64,000 bases of DNA from Stieleria mannarensis (GTDB lineage: Bacteria; Planctomycetota; Planctomycetia; Pirellulales; Pirellulaceae): assembly GCF_014154935.1 (NCBI RefSeq), contig NZ_JACEHH010000016.1, forward strand, positions 110,518 to 174,517, in the 5' to 3' direction. Made by a program: the position numbers and the translations under genes. Shown piece after piece: positions 36,739 to 45,278 of the stretch; position 1 is the stretch's first letter; every line of letters starts with the position of its first letter. Under the pieces are notes generated by a model. That model was given only the letters and a program-made list of their open reading frames with translations. It had not been told where the DNA came from and did not search any database.

Positions 36739-37464
36739 GTGCTCATCAAGACACCTCAACGTCAGACCACGGTGACGGTCAGCCGGCGAATGCCTTGGTT
36801 TCTTGCGTTGATCGCCGGTGTTTTTGTGGTGTCGACCGCTGCTGCCCACCTGGTCGTTGGAGCGGGGACGGCGTCGTTGATGGGATTCCGTCAGCTGATC
36901 GATGTGGACGCCGAAGGCAATTTGCCGACCTGGTTTTCGTCGGCGCTACTGCACTTTGCGGCACTCATCGCGTGGGCGATCTCATCGGCGGACTCGTCCG
37001 AAAACCGCCGCAGCTGGCAGGCGATCGCTTGCCTGTTGTTGCTGATGGGGATCGATGAAGTCGCGTCGGTGCACAATGCGCCCAGTCGAATCGTCGGCGA
37101 ATTGTTCGGGACACGCAGCGGCATCATGATGAATGCCTGGGTCATCCCCGCAGGCATCCTGTGTCTGGTCGTCGCCGTTTCCTTTCTACGGTTTTTAGTG
37201 CGCCAGCCGAGGTGGTTGGCGAGTGGATTGATTCTCGCATCCGGGCTGTTTGTCTTTGGTGCCATCGTGCTGGAAATGGCCAGCACCTACGTCGAGTATG
37301 AAACGGCGGGATTCGACTACGACGGGGACGAGCACTACTCGTTGACGTTTGAATTGATCGCCGTCGGCGAAGAGTTCTTTGAGTATGCCGGTGTGATTTT
37401 GACGATCGGGTTGCTGCTGCGGCGTGGCCGTGAAGTGCGTGCAGAAATCGGCTTGGCGGTTTAG
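36739..37464 (+). CDS. Multi-pass membrane protein of unknown function
   Basis: A 241-aa integral membrane protein with about six helices (for example FLALIAGVFVVSTAAAHLVV, ALLHFAALIAWAIS, VIPAGILCLVVAVSFLRFLV, GLILASGLFVFGAIVLEMA). Polar residues conserved-looking inside or next to the helices are Asp-Glu and His in GIDEVASVHN, Glu in LEMASTYVEYE and Glu-Glu-x-x-Glu in GEEFFEYAG, a pattern that could bind metal. It starts at GTG 36739; an ATG at 36790 (MPWFLAL) is a shorter alternative. No partner gene is evident. Confidence 0.75.
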   Translation: MLIKTPQRQTTVTVSRRMPWFLALIAGVFVVSTAAAHLVVGAGTASLMGFRQLIDVDAEGNLPTWFSSALLHFAALIAWAISSADSSENRRSWQAIACLLLLMGIDEVASVHNAPSRIVGELFGTRSGIMMNAWVIPAGILCLVVAVSFLRFLVRQPRWLASGLILASGLFVFGAIVLEMASTYVEYETAGFDYDGDEHYSLTFELIAVGEEFFEYAGVILTIGLLLRRGREVRAEIGLAV

Positions 37465-37577
37465 TGAGGATCGACGGCACGGAAGGGCCATCGTGCGTTG
37501 GCGGTGCCTGGTACTCTGGGCCTGCACAAAGATTTATATTGAGCTTGCTCGCCCTGATTCCAGATTTCCGGCTCCGA

Positions 37578-37612
37578 GAACTTGAAACTTGGAACCTGAA
37601 ACTTGAAACCCG
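37578..37612 (+). repeat. Short GAAACTTG-type word repeats upstream of rhaB
   Basis: Between the membrane protein and rhaB the words AACTTGAAACTTGGAACCTG and AAACTTGAAACC run in near-tandem (period about 7-8, 3-4 units). GAACTTGGAACATTGG in the rpsB upstream region (about 7511) is similar. No secondary structure is evident. Confidence 0.5.
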
Positions 37613-37644
37613 ATACGTTCAACCTTCTCCCTCGAGGCTCTTCC

Positions 37645-39177
37645 ATGACTGACACCCCCGTCCACCTTGCCGTTGACCTGGGCGCCTCCAGCGGACGCGT
37701 GATCGCCGGACGAATCGAAGACGGACGGTTGCAGCTTGAAGAGGTGCATCGTTTTGCCAATGACCCGGTGATGATCCAGGATTCGTTGCAGTGGAACGTG
37801 CACGGGTTGTGGGCTGAAATTCTAGAAGGGCTGCGGGTCGCGAGTTCTAAATTTGCTGCCATCGCCTCGGTCGGCGTCGACACGTGGGGCGTCGACTATG
37901 TGCTGGTCGACGAAAACGATCAGATCGCCGCGCCGATCCGTCACTACCGCGACGCACGCAACAACGGCATGGTCGAACGTGCCTTTGAAATCCTGGGCGG
38001 TGCCGAAGAGGGCCGGCGGCGGATGTTCCAGGCGACCGGGTTGCAGTTCATGCAGATCAATTCGGTGTTCCAATTGCTTTCGGCCGTCACCCACAACGAA
38101 CGGTCGCTGGAGATCGCCGACGGCTACCTGATGATGGGCGATTTCTTTCACTGGTTGCTCTCGGGAAAACGCAGCATCGAAGCGACCAACGCGTCGACCA
38201 GCCAGATGCTCGATCCCCGGACGGGCAAGTGGCAGATGGAGATGATCGGGGAGTTGGGGATTCCGACCAAGTTGTTCCGAGAGGTGTCGTTGCCGGCGAC
38301 CGTTTTGGGAAACGTCCAACCCTCGGTCGCCGAAGTGACGGGGTTGAAGGACGTTCCGGTCGTCCTGCCGGCCACGCACGACACCGCCTCGGCCGTGCTG
38401 TCGGTGCCGGTCGACTCGTTCGCGCCCGAGCGGCCGGATTGGTGTTACATCAGTTCGGGCACATGGTCGCTGATGGGATGCGAACTGGCCGCCCCCTGCG
38501 TCACCGACCTCTGCTCGGAATTAAATTTCACCAACGAAGGCGGCGTCGGCGGCAGCACACGATTGCTGAAGAACATCGGCGGCTTGTGGATTTTTCAACA
38601 GCTTCGCAAATCGATGCAACGCCGCGGCAACGAAGTGACTTGGGAATCGATGGTCAACGAAGCCGAAGCGGCGGCGCCGTTCCAATTGTTGATTGACCCG
38701 GACCATGCGGATTTCGCCGCACCGACCGACATGCTGGATGCCATTGACGCCTTTGCGGAAGAGACGGGACAGGGCAAGCCGCAATCCGACGGGGTTTATT
38801 ACCGCGCCGCATTGGAAGGCTTGGCGCTGCGGTACCGGGTTTGTTTGGGCATGCTGGAACAGCTGGTCGACAGCGAAATCAAAACGATCCACATCGTCGG
38901 CGGCGGAACGATGAACGCCTTGCTGTGCCAGATGACCGCCGACGCATGCAACCGAACCGTGGTCACCGGACCGGTCGAAGCGACCGCGATCGGGAATATT
39001 GCGATGCAGATGGTCGGCACCGGGGTGATCGGCAGCGGCAATCCCCAGGATCAGGCCACGGCGGTCCTGCAGGCGCGGCAATTGGTGCGTGAAAGTTTTG
39101 AGCTGAAGACTTACACGCCCCAGAATGCCGACCGCTGGGACGAACCGGCCGATCGCTACGTCGCTCTGGCGGATTAA
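37645..39177 (+). CDS. rhaB: Rhamnulokinase
   Basis: A 510-aa FGGY-family sugar kinase. The ATP-binding start AVDLGASSGRVIAGR, the VDTWGVDYVLVDE strand, the substrate-region HYRDARNNGM, PATHDTASAV and YISSGTWSLMGCEL, and the C-terminal IHIVGGGTMNALLCQMTADA match L-rhamnulokinase, which phosphorylates L-rhamnulose in rhamnose catabolism. I use the ATG at 37645 (MTDTPVHLAVD); the longer frame is not family-like. Isomerase and aldolase genes are not adjacent. Planctomycetes commonly degrade rhamnose-rich algal polysaccharides. Confidence 0.95.
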   Translation: MTDTPVHLAVDLGASSGRVIAGRIEDGRLQLEEVHRFANDPVMIQDSLQWNVHGLWAEILEGLRVASSKFAAIASVGVDTWGVDYVLVDENDQIAAPIRHYRDARNNGMVERAFEILGGAEEGRRRMFQATGLQFMQINSVFQLLSAVTHNERSLEIADGYLMMGDFFHWLLSGKRSIEATNASTSQMLDPRTGKWQMEMIGELGIPTKLFREVSLPATVLGNVQPSVAEVTGLKDVPVVLPATHDTASAVLSVPVDSFAPERPDWCYISSGTWSLMGCELAAPCVTDLCSELNFTNEGGVGGSTRLLKNIGGLWIFQQLRKSMQRRGNEVTWESMVNEAEAAAPFQLLIDPDHADFAAPTDMLDAIDAFAEETGQGKPQSDGVYYRAALEGLALRYRVCLGMLEQLVDSEIKTIHIVGGGTMNALLCQMTADACNRTVVTGPVEATAIGNIAMQMVGTGVIGSGNPQDQATAVLQARQLVRESFELKTYTPQNADRWDEPADRYVALAD

Positions 39178-39235
39178 CCGCTGATCGATCCGCACCGCCA
39201 AGAAATGCGTGAGGGATTCACATCAAGTTGCGACA

Positions 39236-39470
39236 AACCCTCCCTGAACGAGGGCGTGCGGTTTTTGGGACTTCAACCCTCCCTGGCAGGGAGGGTCGAG
39301 CGAAGCGAGGGGAGGGGCGATTGGTGGTGTTTGAGTGCCTCCGAACCACAGCAAACCCTCCCCGCGTCGTCGCTCACTCCTCCGCGACCCTCCCAAAGGG
39401 AGGGTGAAGGCGCAAACGCCTGATAGATAAGAAATTAAAAACCGCACGACCTCGGACAGTGAGGGGGATT
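39236..39470. repeat. Family D MITE-like element with terminal inverted repeats, copy 2
   Basis: About 235 bp. The left end CCCTCCCTGAACGAGGGCG-TGCGGTTTTT is mirrored at the right end by a sequence whose complement reads CCCTCACTGTCCGAGGTCG-TGCGGTTTTT, i.e. terminal inverted repeats of about 29 bp with five mismatches. Internal blocks CCCTCCCTGGCAGGGAGGG, GTCGAGCGAAGCGAGGGGAGG and CTCCGCGACCCTCCC match copies 1 and 3. No coding potential. Sits between rhaB and the folate gene. Confidence 0.85.
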
Positions 39471-39521
39471 TCAATCGCTGGATGACTTCAAACCTTAACT
39501 CGATGTGGATGGGGTAAGGAC

Positions 39522-40118
39522 ATGAGCAGAGCCGACAAAGACACGATCCGTCGAACCGCGGCGGAAGCGCGGCGTGCCCAAAGCGACAAACGACAGCTCA
39601 GCCGTCAGGTCACCGATCGGATTGCGTCGATGCCACAGTACGCGGCTGCTCGGTGCGTGCTGTGGTACGTGCACGTGCGGGATGAAGTCCGTACGCAGGA
39701 TGTCCTTTGCGAGATGCTCAACGAGAGCGATAGGGAAGGGAAACGGATCGCCGTCCCCTATTGTGACGGTGACGAGCTGCGACTGTTCGATCTGCGTGGC
39801 GGGGACGATTTGTCCGTCGGGGCGTTCGGGATCCTGGAACCGCGCGCCGAGCGACGGGGCCAAGCGGATCGCATGGTGTCGGCAAACGAACTGGACTTGA
39901 TCGTCGTCCCCGGTGTCGCCTTCGACGCCCTTGGGGGGCGGTTGGGGCATGGCCGAGGCTATTATGACCGCCTGCTCAGCGGCGTCGCGGCGGAGACGGT
40001 GCTGGTCGGGGCGGCGTTTGAGTGCCAGATCGTGCCGGAAATCCCGATGGATCGGCATGACGTTGCGATGAACTTCGTGGCCACGCCACAGCGTCTGATT
40101 TGCTGCGACAACGGCTGA
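39522..40118 (+). CDS. 5-formyltetrahydrofolate cyclo-ligase
   Basis: A 198-aa methenyl-THF synthetase (5-FCL family), recycling 5-formyl-THF with ATP. Seen are the basic N-terminus (RRTAAEARRAQSDKRQLS), the KRIAVPYCDGDELRLF strand, VVPGVAFDALGGRLGHGRGYYDRLL (the family GxGxGYYD signature) and the C-terminal HDVAMNFVATPQRLI. The KAS III gene begins 92 bp later on the same strand. Confidence 0.96.
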   Translation: MSRADKDTIRRTAAEARRAQSDKRQLSRQVTDRIASMPQYAAARCVLWYVHVRDEVRTQDVLCEMLNESDREGKRIAVPYCDGDELRLFDLRGGDDLSVGAFGILEPRAERRGQADRMVSANELDLIVVPGVAFDALGGRLGHGRGYYDRLLSGVAAETVLVGAAFECQIVPEIPMDRHDVAMNFVATPQRLICCDNG

Positions 40119-40210
40119 GTGGCAGACGCGGTGGTCCCCGGGTCCACGCTGGGGCCGAACATTGGTACCCTTTCGGGTCTGACAGTTCTTCTTCTTCTGG
40201 CAATTTCAGG

Positions 40211-41233
40211 ATGCCGTCTGTGCCGCACGCCCAAATTGGCCCGATCGCCGTTCATTTTCCCGACAAGGTGGAAACTAACGCAGAGCTTCAACAGGAATTC
40301 CCGAGGTGGGATTTGGCTCTGATCGAAGAAAAAACGGGGATTCGCCAGCGCTACATCGCCGCCGAAGGTGAAACAGCAAGCGACTTGGCCGTCGCGGCGT
40401 CAGAAAAACTGTTTGCCGAGCACCAGATCGACCCGGGAAGCATCGATTTTTTGCTGTTTTGCACCCAGACCCCGGATTACCCGCTGCCGACGACCAGCTG
40501 TCTGATTCAGGACCGGCTGGGACTGCCCACCCATTGTGGTGCTCTGGATTTCAACCTCGGTTGCAGCGGTTTCGTGTACGGGCTTGCCGTCGCCGATGGG
40601 CTGATCCAGAGCGGCGTGGCCAAGCGGATCCTGTTTTTGACCGCAGAAACGTACACCAAGTACATCGACCGGGCCGATCGCAGTTTGAGGACGATTTTTT
40701 CCGACGGTGCGGCGGCGACGCTGCTGACCGCGGGCGATCAACCCTCCTTGAGGGGGTTTAAATTCGGCAGCGACGGCAGCGGCGCGGACATGTTGATCGT
40801 CGGGGACGGGGGCGCAAGGGCTGCGGAAGATGCCATTGAACCCAGGCACCGCAAACGCTGGAAAAGCCGCCTGTACATGGATGGCCCGAGTTTGATCAAT
40901 TTCACGGTCGACGCCGTGCCCGAGTTGATCGACCAGATTCTGCAACAGGAACAGATGACGGACGCCGAGATTTCGCAATACTTAATGCATCAGGCGACCT
41001 GGAAGATGCTCGACGAACTGCGGCTCCGACTGGGGCTGGCCGAAGAGCGGCTTCCGATCGAACTGGCCGAGATCGGCAACACCGTCTCCTGCACGCTTCC
41101 GATCCTGATCGACCAACTCCGCAAGTCTGGTCGGCTGGACCGCGAATCCGTTAACATGCTGATCGGATTCGGCGTCGGGCTGTCCTGGGCCGGCTGCCTG
41201 TGGCAAGATCTGACGGGCGGAACGGCAAGCTGA
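40211..41233 (+). CDS. 3-oxoacyl-ACP synthase III (FabH-like)
   Basis: A 340-aa KAS III-fold condensing enzyme. The catalytic triad is visible: Cys in LDFNLGCSGFVYGL, His in LMHQATWKML and Asn in EIGNTVSCTLP. The N-terminal VHFPDKVETN and EEKTGIRQRYIA are typical of KAS III. I start at the ATG at 40211 (MPSVPHAQIG); an earlier in-frame ATG at 40100 lies inside the folate gene. Either acetyl-CoA/malonyl-ACP initiation of fatty-acid synthesis or a specialised acyl-CoA condensation is possible; no acpP or fabD is adjacent. Confidence 0.92.
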   Translation: MPSVPHAQIGPIAVHFPDKVETNAELQQEFPRWDLALIEEKTGIRQRYIAAEGETASDLAVAASEKLFAEHQIDPGSIDFLLFCTQTPDYPLPTTSCLIQDRLGLPTHCGALDFNLGCSGFVYGLAVADGLIQSGVAKRILFLTAETYTKYIDRADRSLRTIFSDGAAATLLTAGDQPSLRGFKFGSDGSGADMLIVGDGGARAAEDAIEPRHRKRWKSRLYMDGPSLINFTVDAVPELIDQILQQEQMTDAEISQYLMHQATWKMLDELRLRLGLAEERLPIELAEIGNTVSCTLPILIDQLRKSGRLDRESVNMLIGFGVGLSWAGCLWQDLTGGTAS

Positions 41234-41319
41234 ATCACGGCGTTGTGACTGTTACCCGAGATGCGATCGTTGCGTGGTCCATCCGGCATCGGGTCCGACT
41301 GAACAGGTGGCATCCAACC

Positions 41320-41880
41320 ATGGTCGAATTCTTAAGCGGCAAACTGCTGATCGCATCGCCCTACTTGAACGACCCCAATTTTCTGCGCAGCGTGGTGCTG
41401 ATCGTCAGCCATGATGACGAGGGGGCGTTCGGGCTGTCACTCAACCGGCCCACCGACCAGCGGCTCAGCCAAGTCGTGGAACTGTCCATGCCGCAGGGAT
41501 CGGTTCGCGAGGATGATCTGATTTTCGAAGGCGGCCCGGTCGATGGACCGCTGCTCGCGCTGCACGATTTGATCGGCATCGGATCGCCGATCGGCGAGGA
41601 GTCGTCGGGGTTGTGGCTGACCGGCGATGAGGACCACCTGCGGTTGTTGCTCTCGCGTGTCGATGCCCGGGTGCGTTTCGTGTCCCAGTATTCCGGTTGG
41701 GGCCCGGGACAATTGGACCAGGAAATGCGATGCGGCGGCTGGTTGGTCGGCGCGGCCAATTCAGACATCGTCTTTGACGACCCGGAACAAGTGTGGGAGG
41801 CGGCGGTGAAACGTTGTGGCCACGAAGTCCTTTCCTCTCTCTCGCCCGGATTACGTTTCAACGATCCGTCGGTGAACTAA
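41320..41880 (+). CDS. UPF0301 (YqgE/AlgH) family protein
   Basis: A 186-aa protein of the YqgE/AlgH family, whose molecular role is not firmly established. GKLLIASPYLNDPNFLRSVVLIVSHDDEGAFGLSLNRPT is the diagnostic N-terminus; FEGGPVDGPLLALHD and YSGWGPGQLDQEM are the other two conserved blocks. I use the ATG at 41320 (MVEFLSG), as a longer frame starting at 41200 would overlap the KAS III gene. The phosphatase gene follows 12 bp later, so the two are probably co-transcribed. Confidence 0.95.
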   Translation: MVEFLSGKLLIASPYLNDPNFLRSVVLIVSHDDEGAFGLSLNRPTDQRLSQVVELSMPQGSVREDDLIFEGGPVDGPLLALHDLIGIGSPIGEESSGLWLTGDEDHLRLLLSRVDARVRFVSQYSGWGPGQLDQEMRCGGWLVGAANSDIVFDDPEQVWEAAVKRCGHEVLSSLSPGLRFNDPSVN

Positions 41881-41892
41881 ACGGTCGAGCGG

Positions 41893-42678
41893 ATGCGGCG
41901 TTTTGTAATCGGAGACATTCACGGATGCGACAAGGCGCTGCGAACTCTGATCGAATGCATTGCGCCCCAGCCGGAGGACGAGTTGATCTTTCTGGGCGAC
42001 TACGTCGATCGCGGCCCGGACAGCCGCGGCGTGATTGACCAGATCATTGAACTGCAATCGCATTGCCGCGTCGTCGCCTTGCGCGGCAACCACGAGATCA
42101 TGTTGTGCAGCGTCGCCTTCGGCGGTCTGGACGGAGAGATGTGGCTGAGCGCCGGCGGCAAAGCGACGGTGACCAGCTATGGCGGATCGCTGGAAAAGAT
42201 TCCCGCATCGCACAAAAAGTTTCTGTTGTCGCTGCTTCCGCACTATGAAACGCAGGAATCAATTTTTGTGCACGCCTGCTATGATCCGCAAACGCCGATG
42301 GATCAACAGCCCGAAGAACTGCGTTACTGGACTCACCTGACGACGATGCCCGGACCGCACTTTTCCGGCAAAAAAGTCTTCGTCGGACACACGCCGCAAG
42401 CCAGCGGGATCGTGATGGATCTAGGATACCTGGTCTGTGTGGATACCTATTGCTTCGGAAACGGTTTTTTGACCGGCATGAATGTCGCCACCAATGAAAT
42501 CATTCAAGTGGATAAAAAAGGATTTCAGCGACGCGTTCCCGCGGCGGCGTTTCTGCTGTTTGTCGCAGAGTCGTGCAAGACGCTGCATCGCTGGATCACC
42601 CGCCGTGGCCAGGCCGAACTTCCGATGGCCGTGAAACCTGTCAAAGAGCAAGACCGGGACGATCGAGCGGACCGATGA
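41893..42678 (+). CDS. PPP-family serine/threonine or Ap4A metallophosphatase
   Basis: A 261-aa calcineurin-like metallophosphoesterase. The three diagnostic motifs of the PPP family are present: GDIHG (residues 7-11), GDYVDRG and RGNHE, and the later metal-binding His is in FVGHTPQ. Bacterial homologues dephosphorylate Ser/Thr/Tyr proteins or hydrolyse Ap4A. Its last four bases overlap the start of the histidine kinase (ATGA), so it is coupled to the two-component genes and may act in the same circuit. Confidence 0.93.
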   Translation: MRRFVIGDIHGCDKALRTLIECIAPQPEDELIFLGDYVDRGPDSRGVIDQIIELQSHCRVVALRGNHEIMLCSVAFGGLDGEMWLSAGGKATVTSYGGSLEKIPASHKKFLLSLLPHYETQESIFVHACYDPQTPMDQQPEELRYWTHLTTMPGPHFSGKKVFVGHTPQASGIVMDLGYLVCVDTYCFGNGFLTGMNVATNEIIQVDKKGFQRRVPAAAFLLFVAESCKTLHRWITRRGQAELPMAVKPVKEQDRDDRADR

Positions 42679-44087
42679 GCAACGCTTCACGAGACGGCGT
42701 TGACGCGCGCTTCGGCGGCGTCGCGATCGCACCGGCGGGCGCCGCCGAGGCCGGCCCCGAGGGGGCCACGGTTCCTGCCGCTGCCACCGCCTCCTCCATC
42801 ACCCGTGCCGGGTTTCGACCCCGGTCGGGCATGATCGTGGTCGGCATGATCGTCATCGTTGCCGTCGTTTGGCTGACCACGTTGTTGGATGCCGGTCCGA
42901 CCGAGACAATTGTTGCGACCGTGGCGATTTGTTTTCTGGTCGGCACCGCGCTGGTGATCAACAACCTGCTGCGATGGGAGCATGCCGAAAACGCCTACGA
43001 AAAACAACGCTTGGCCGCGGAAACCTGGAACGCGCGGTTTCGCAAACTGCACAGCGATTCGACACGTACCAACGCCGTCTTGTCACACATGACCGACGGG
43101 ATCGTGATGTTGTCCCCCAAGACCGAGATCCTGTTGATCAATGAAGCGGCCATCCGATTGTTGGCGATTCCCGGTGATGGCGTTTACCTGGGCCGACGAT
43201 TGGCCGAACTGGTTCGCGTGCCGGAAATCGTCCACGCCGCCCGACGCACCCAGAGCGACAAGGTCGATCAAAACGTTTCGGTGGAAATCGTGGACGGTTC
43301 GATCGTGCGGCCGGTGGCGGTCCGGATCAGCCGGATTCACGACGCCGATCCGCCCCACTTGTTGCTGGTCCTGAGAGACGAAACCGAAGCCCAGCGGGTC
43401 GAGGCGATCCGGCGCGAATTCATCGCCAACGTGTCGCATGAACTCAAAACGCCGCTGGCGGCCATCAAGGGCTACGCCGAAACGGTCGGACTGGCGATCG
43501 AAGACGATCCCGAATCGGCCAAACACTTCATCGCACAAATTGACACCCAGTGTCTGCGACTGGAAGAACTGATCGCCGACATGATGCGACTGGCGCGGGC
43601 CCAATCGGGTAAGAGCACGTTGATGGTCCAGAACATCGACTTGGAAAAAGTGATCCAACAGGCCCTGGACTCCTTCACGCCGGTGGCCGCGGCCAAACAA
43701 ATTGAATTGACCGTCCGGCCCAGCGACGGGCCGGTCCACGTCCTGGCCGACGAAGAAGCGGCGCTGGCGATCACCCAAAATCTGATCAGCAATGCGATCC
43801 GCCACACCGACGCCGGCGGGCACGTCACCGTTTCCTGCCGTAGGGCCAACGACGGTTGGACGATGGCCGTCCAGGACGACGGCGTGGGCATCGCGGCCGA
43901 GTTCCAGGAGCGGATCTTCGAACGATTTTATCGCGTCAAACGAGGCCGCAAGGCACCCGACGGGGGAACCGGGATCGGACTGGCGATCGTCAAGAATCTG
44001 ACCCGCGCGTTGGGGGGCACCGTGTCGGTGACCAGCAGTCCCGGAGAGGGGGCGACGTTCGAGGTTTGGCTGCCGAAATCAAAATGA
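42675..44087 (+). CDS. Membrane PhoR-like sensor histidine kinase
   Basis: A 470-aa kinase starting in the ATGA overlap at 42675. Two transmembrane helices lie at about 53-72 and 79-98 with a very short loop between them; a PAS domain follows (about 125-240) and then HisKA with His255 in ANVSHELKTPLAAIKGY and HATPase motifs NLISNAIRHT, QDDGVGI and GTGIGLAI. The architecture (TM, PAS, HisKA) and HFIAQIDTQ-type linker are like PhoR. The cognate regulator follows after 184 bp. The N-terminal about 50 residues are Ala/Gly-rich. Confidence 0.95.
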   Translation: MSNASRDGVDARFGGVAIAPAGAAEAGPEGATVPAAATASSITRAGFRPRSGMIVVGMIVIVAVVWLTTLLDAGPTETIVATVAICFLVGTALVINNLLRWEHAENAYEKQRLAAETWNARFRKLHSDSTRTNAVLSHMTDGIVMLSPKTEILLINEAAIRLLAIPGDGVYLGRRLAELVRVPEIVHAARRTQSDKVDQNVSVEIVDGSIVRPVAVRISRIHDADPPHLLLVLRDETEAQRVEAIRREFIANVSHELKTPLAAIKGYAETVGLAIEDDPESAKHFIAQIDTQCLRLEELIADMMRLARAQSGKSTLMVQNIDLEKVIQQALDSFTPVAAAKQIELTVRPSDGPVHVLADEEAALAITQNLISNAIRHTDAGGHVTVSCRRANDGWTMAVQDDGVGIAAEFQERIFERFYRVKRGRKAPDGGTGIGLAIVKNLTRALGGTVSVTSSPGEGATFEVWLPKSK

Positions 44088-44095
44088 CGATCTCG

Positions 44096-44114
44096 CTCTT
44101 CACGAAAGCTTCAT
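44096..44114 (+). promoter_or_regulatory. Pho-box-like direct repeat upstream of the response regulator
   Basis: CTTCACGAAAGCTTCATCG contains two CTTCA(C/T) words with an 11-bp period, the spacing of PhoB half-sites. It lies in the 184-bp gap between the PhoR-like kinase and PhoB-like regulator genes. Only one pair is seen and the words diverge from the enterobacterial consensus, so this is tentative. Confidence 0.25.
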
Positions 44115-44271
44115 CGCCAAAACAGCGTCAGTAGGGTGTACATTTTAGGCAATTTCACCACGATGTCGCTTTGCGAGATGCCCAACGCGCCCCCCGAATC
44201 GAAATGCGGGAGACGAATGTTCGGCGTCCTTTTCGAGAATTGTCCGCATGGATCCAGTCAAGCGCTGAGGC

Positions 44272-44961
44272 ATGTCCACCAATACCAAGGTTTTGGTCGT
44301 CGAAGATTACAGCCCGTTAGCGGAGTCGCTCGAGTACCAACTCAAGCGAGCCGGTTACGAAGTCTATCGCGCCAGCGACGGACGTGAGGGCGTCGATCAG
44401 GCGAAACTCTATCTCCCCGATCTCGTCATCCTGGACATCGACCTCCCGGTCCTGGGCGGCATCGAGGTTTGTAAACAGCTGCGGGCCGACCCGAAGACGC
44501 GGGAGGCATTGATTTTGATGTTGACCGCGATGGGCGAAGAATCCGACCAGGTGGTCGGCTTTGCCGTCGGCGCCGATGACTATGTCGTCAAACCGGTCGA
44601 AAGCTACAAGGTGCTGTTGCAACGGATCAAAGCACTGCTGCGTCGACGCGAGCCGATCTTGGATGACCATGAAGCGGTCAGCCACCAAAATGTCACCGTC
44701 GATCGTCGCCGGTTCGTCGTCACCGTCGACGAATCACCGCTGAAGTTGACCAAGAGTGAATTCCGATTGCTGGACGCGTTGATTCGACAACCTGGTCGCG
44801 CCTTCGGACGCAGCGAGTTGGTCGATGCGGCGCTGGGCGAAGACACCGTCGTGCTGGACCGTACCATCGACGTCCATGTCCGCGCCCTCCGCAAAAAGAT
44901 GGGCGGTGCTTCGGACCTGATCGAAACCGTTCGCGGCGTCGGATACCGGTTCAAAGAATAA
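44272..44961 (+). CDS. OmpR/PhoB-family response regulator
   Basis: A 229-aa response regulator. The receiver has Asp11-Asp12-equivalent VVEDY, phosphoacceptor Asp55 in LVILDIDLP, Thr85 in MLTAMG and Lys107 in DYVVKPVE. The C-terminal winged helix includes LTKSEFRLLDALIRQPGRAFGRSELVDA and RTIDVHVRALRKKMG with RGVGYRF at the end. It pairs with the upstream PhoR-like kinase; phosphate limitation is the likely but unproven signal. Followed by a family D repeat. Confidence 0.96.
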   Translation: MSTNTKVLVVEDYSPLAESLEYQLKRAGYEVYRASDGREGVDQAKLYLPDLVILDIDLPVLGGIEVCKQLRADPKTREALILMLTAMGEESDQVVGFAVGADDYVVKPVESYKVLLQRIKALLRRREPILDDHEAVSHQNVTVDRRRFVVTVDESPLKLTKSEFRLLDALIRQPGRAFGRSELVDAALGEDTVVLDRTIDVHVRALRKKMGGASDLIETVRGVGYRFKE

Positions 44962-45000
44962 CGTCTGCTGCCCAAGAACCATTGGTGTCTACACATCGAT

Positions 45001-45234
45001 AAACCCCTCTCTGGCAGACGTCGTGCGGTTTTTCAAATTCACCCTCCCTGGCAGGGAAGGTCGAGCGCGGCGAGGGGAGGGTTGATTCGTTGCGTTTGAG
45101 TGAATCCGAGCCACAGTGAACCCTCCCCGCGTCGTCGCTCACTCCTCCGCGTCCCTCCCAGGGGGAGGGTGAAGGCGTAGACGTCTGTTAAATCAAAGGT
45201 CAAAAACCGTACAACCTCGGCAGGGAGGGGGGCT
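45001..45234. repeat. Family D MITE-like element with terminal inverted repeats, copy 3
   Basis: About 234 bp between the convergent response-regulator and AraC genes. Left end CCCCTCTCTGGCAGACGTCG-TGCGGTTTTT and right end (complement) CCCTCCCTGCCGAGGTTG-TACGGTTTTT are inverted. Internal blocks are in the same order as in the other copies. The 44962-45278 gap contains nothing else. Confidence 0.85.
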
Positions 45235-45278
45235 ACAAGTCTGAAGAGTTGTGTAGCCCCCACTACCCACGGCGGGTA

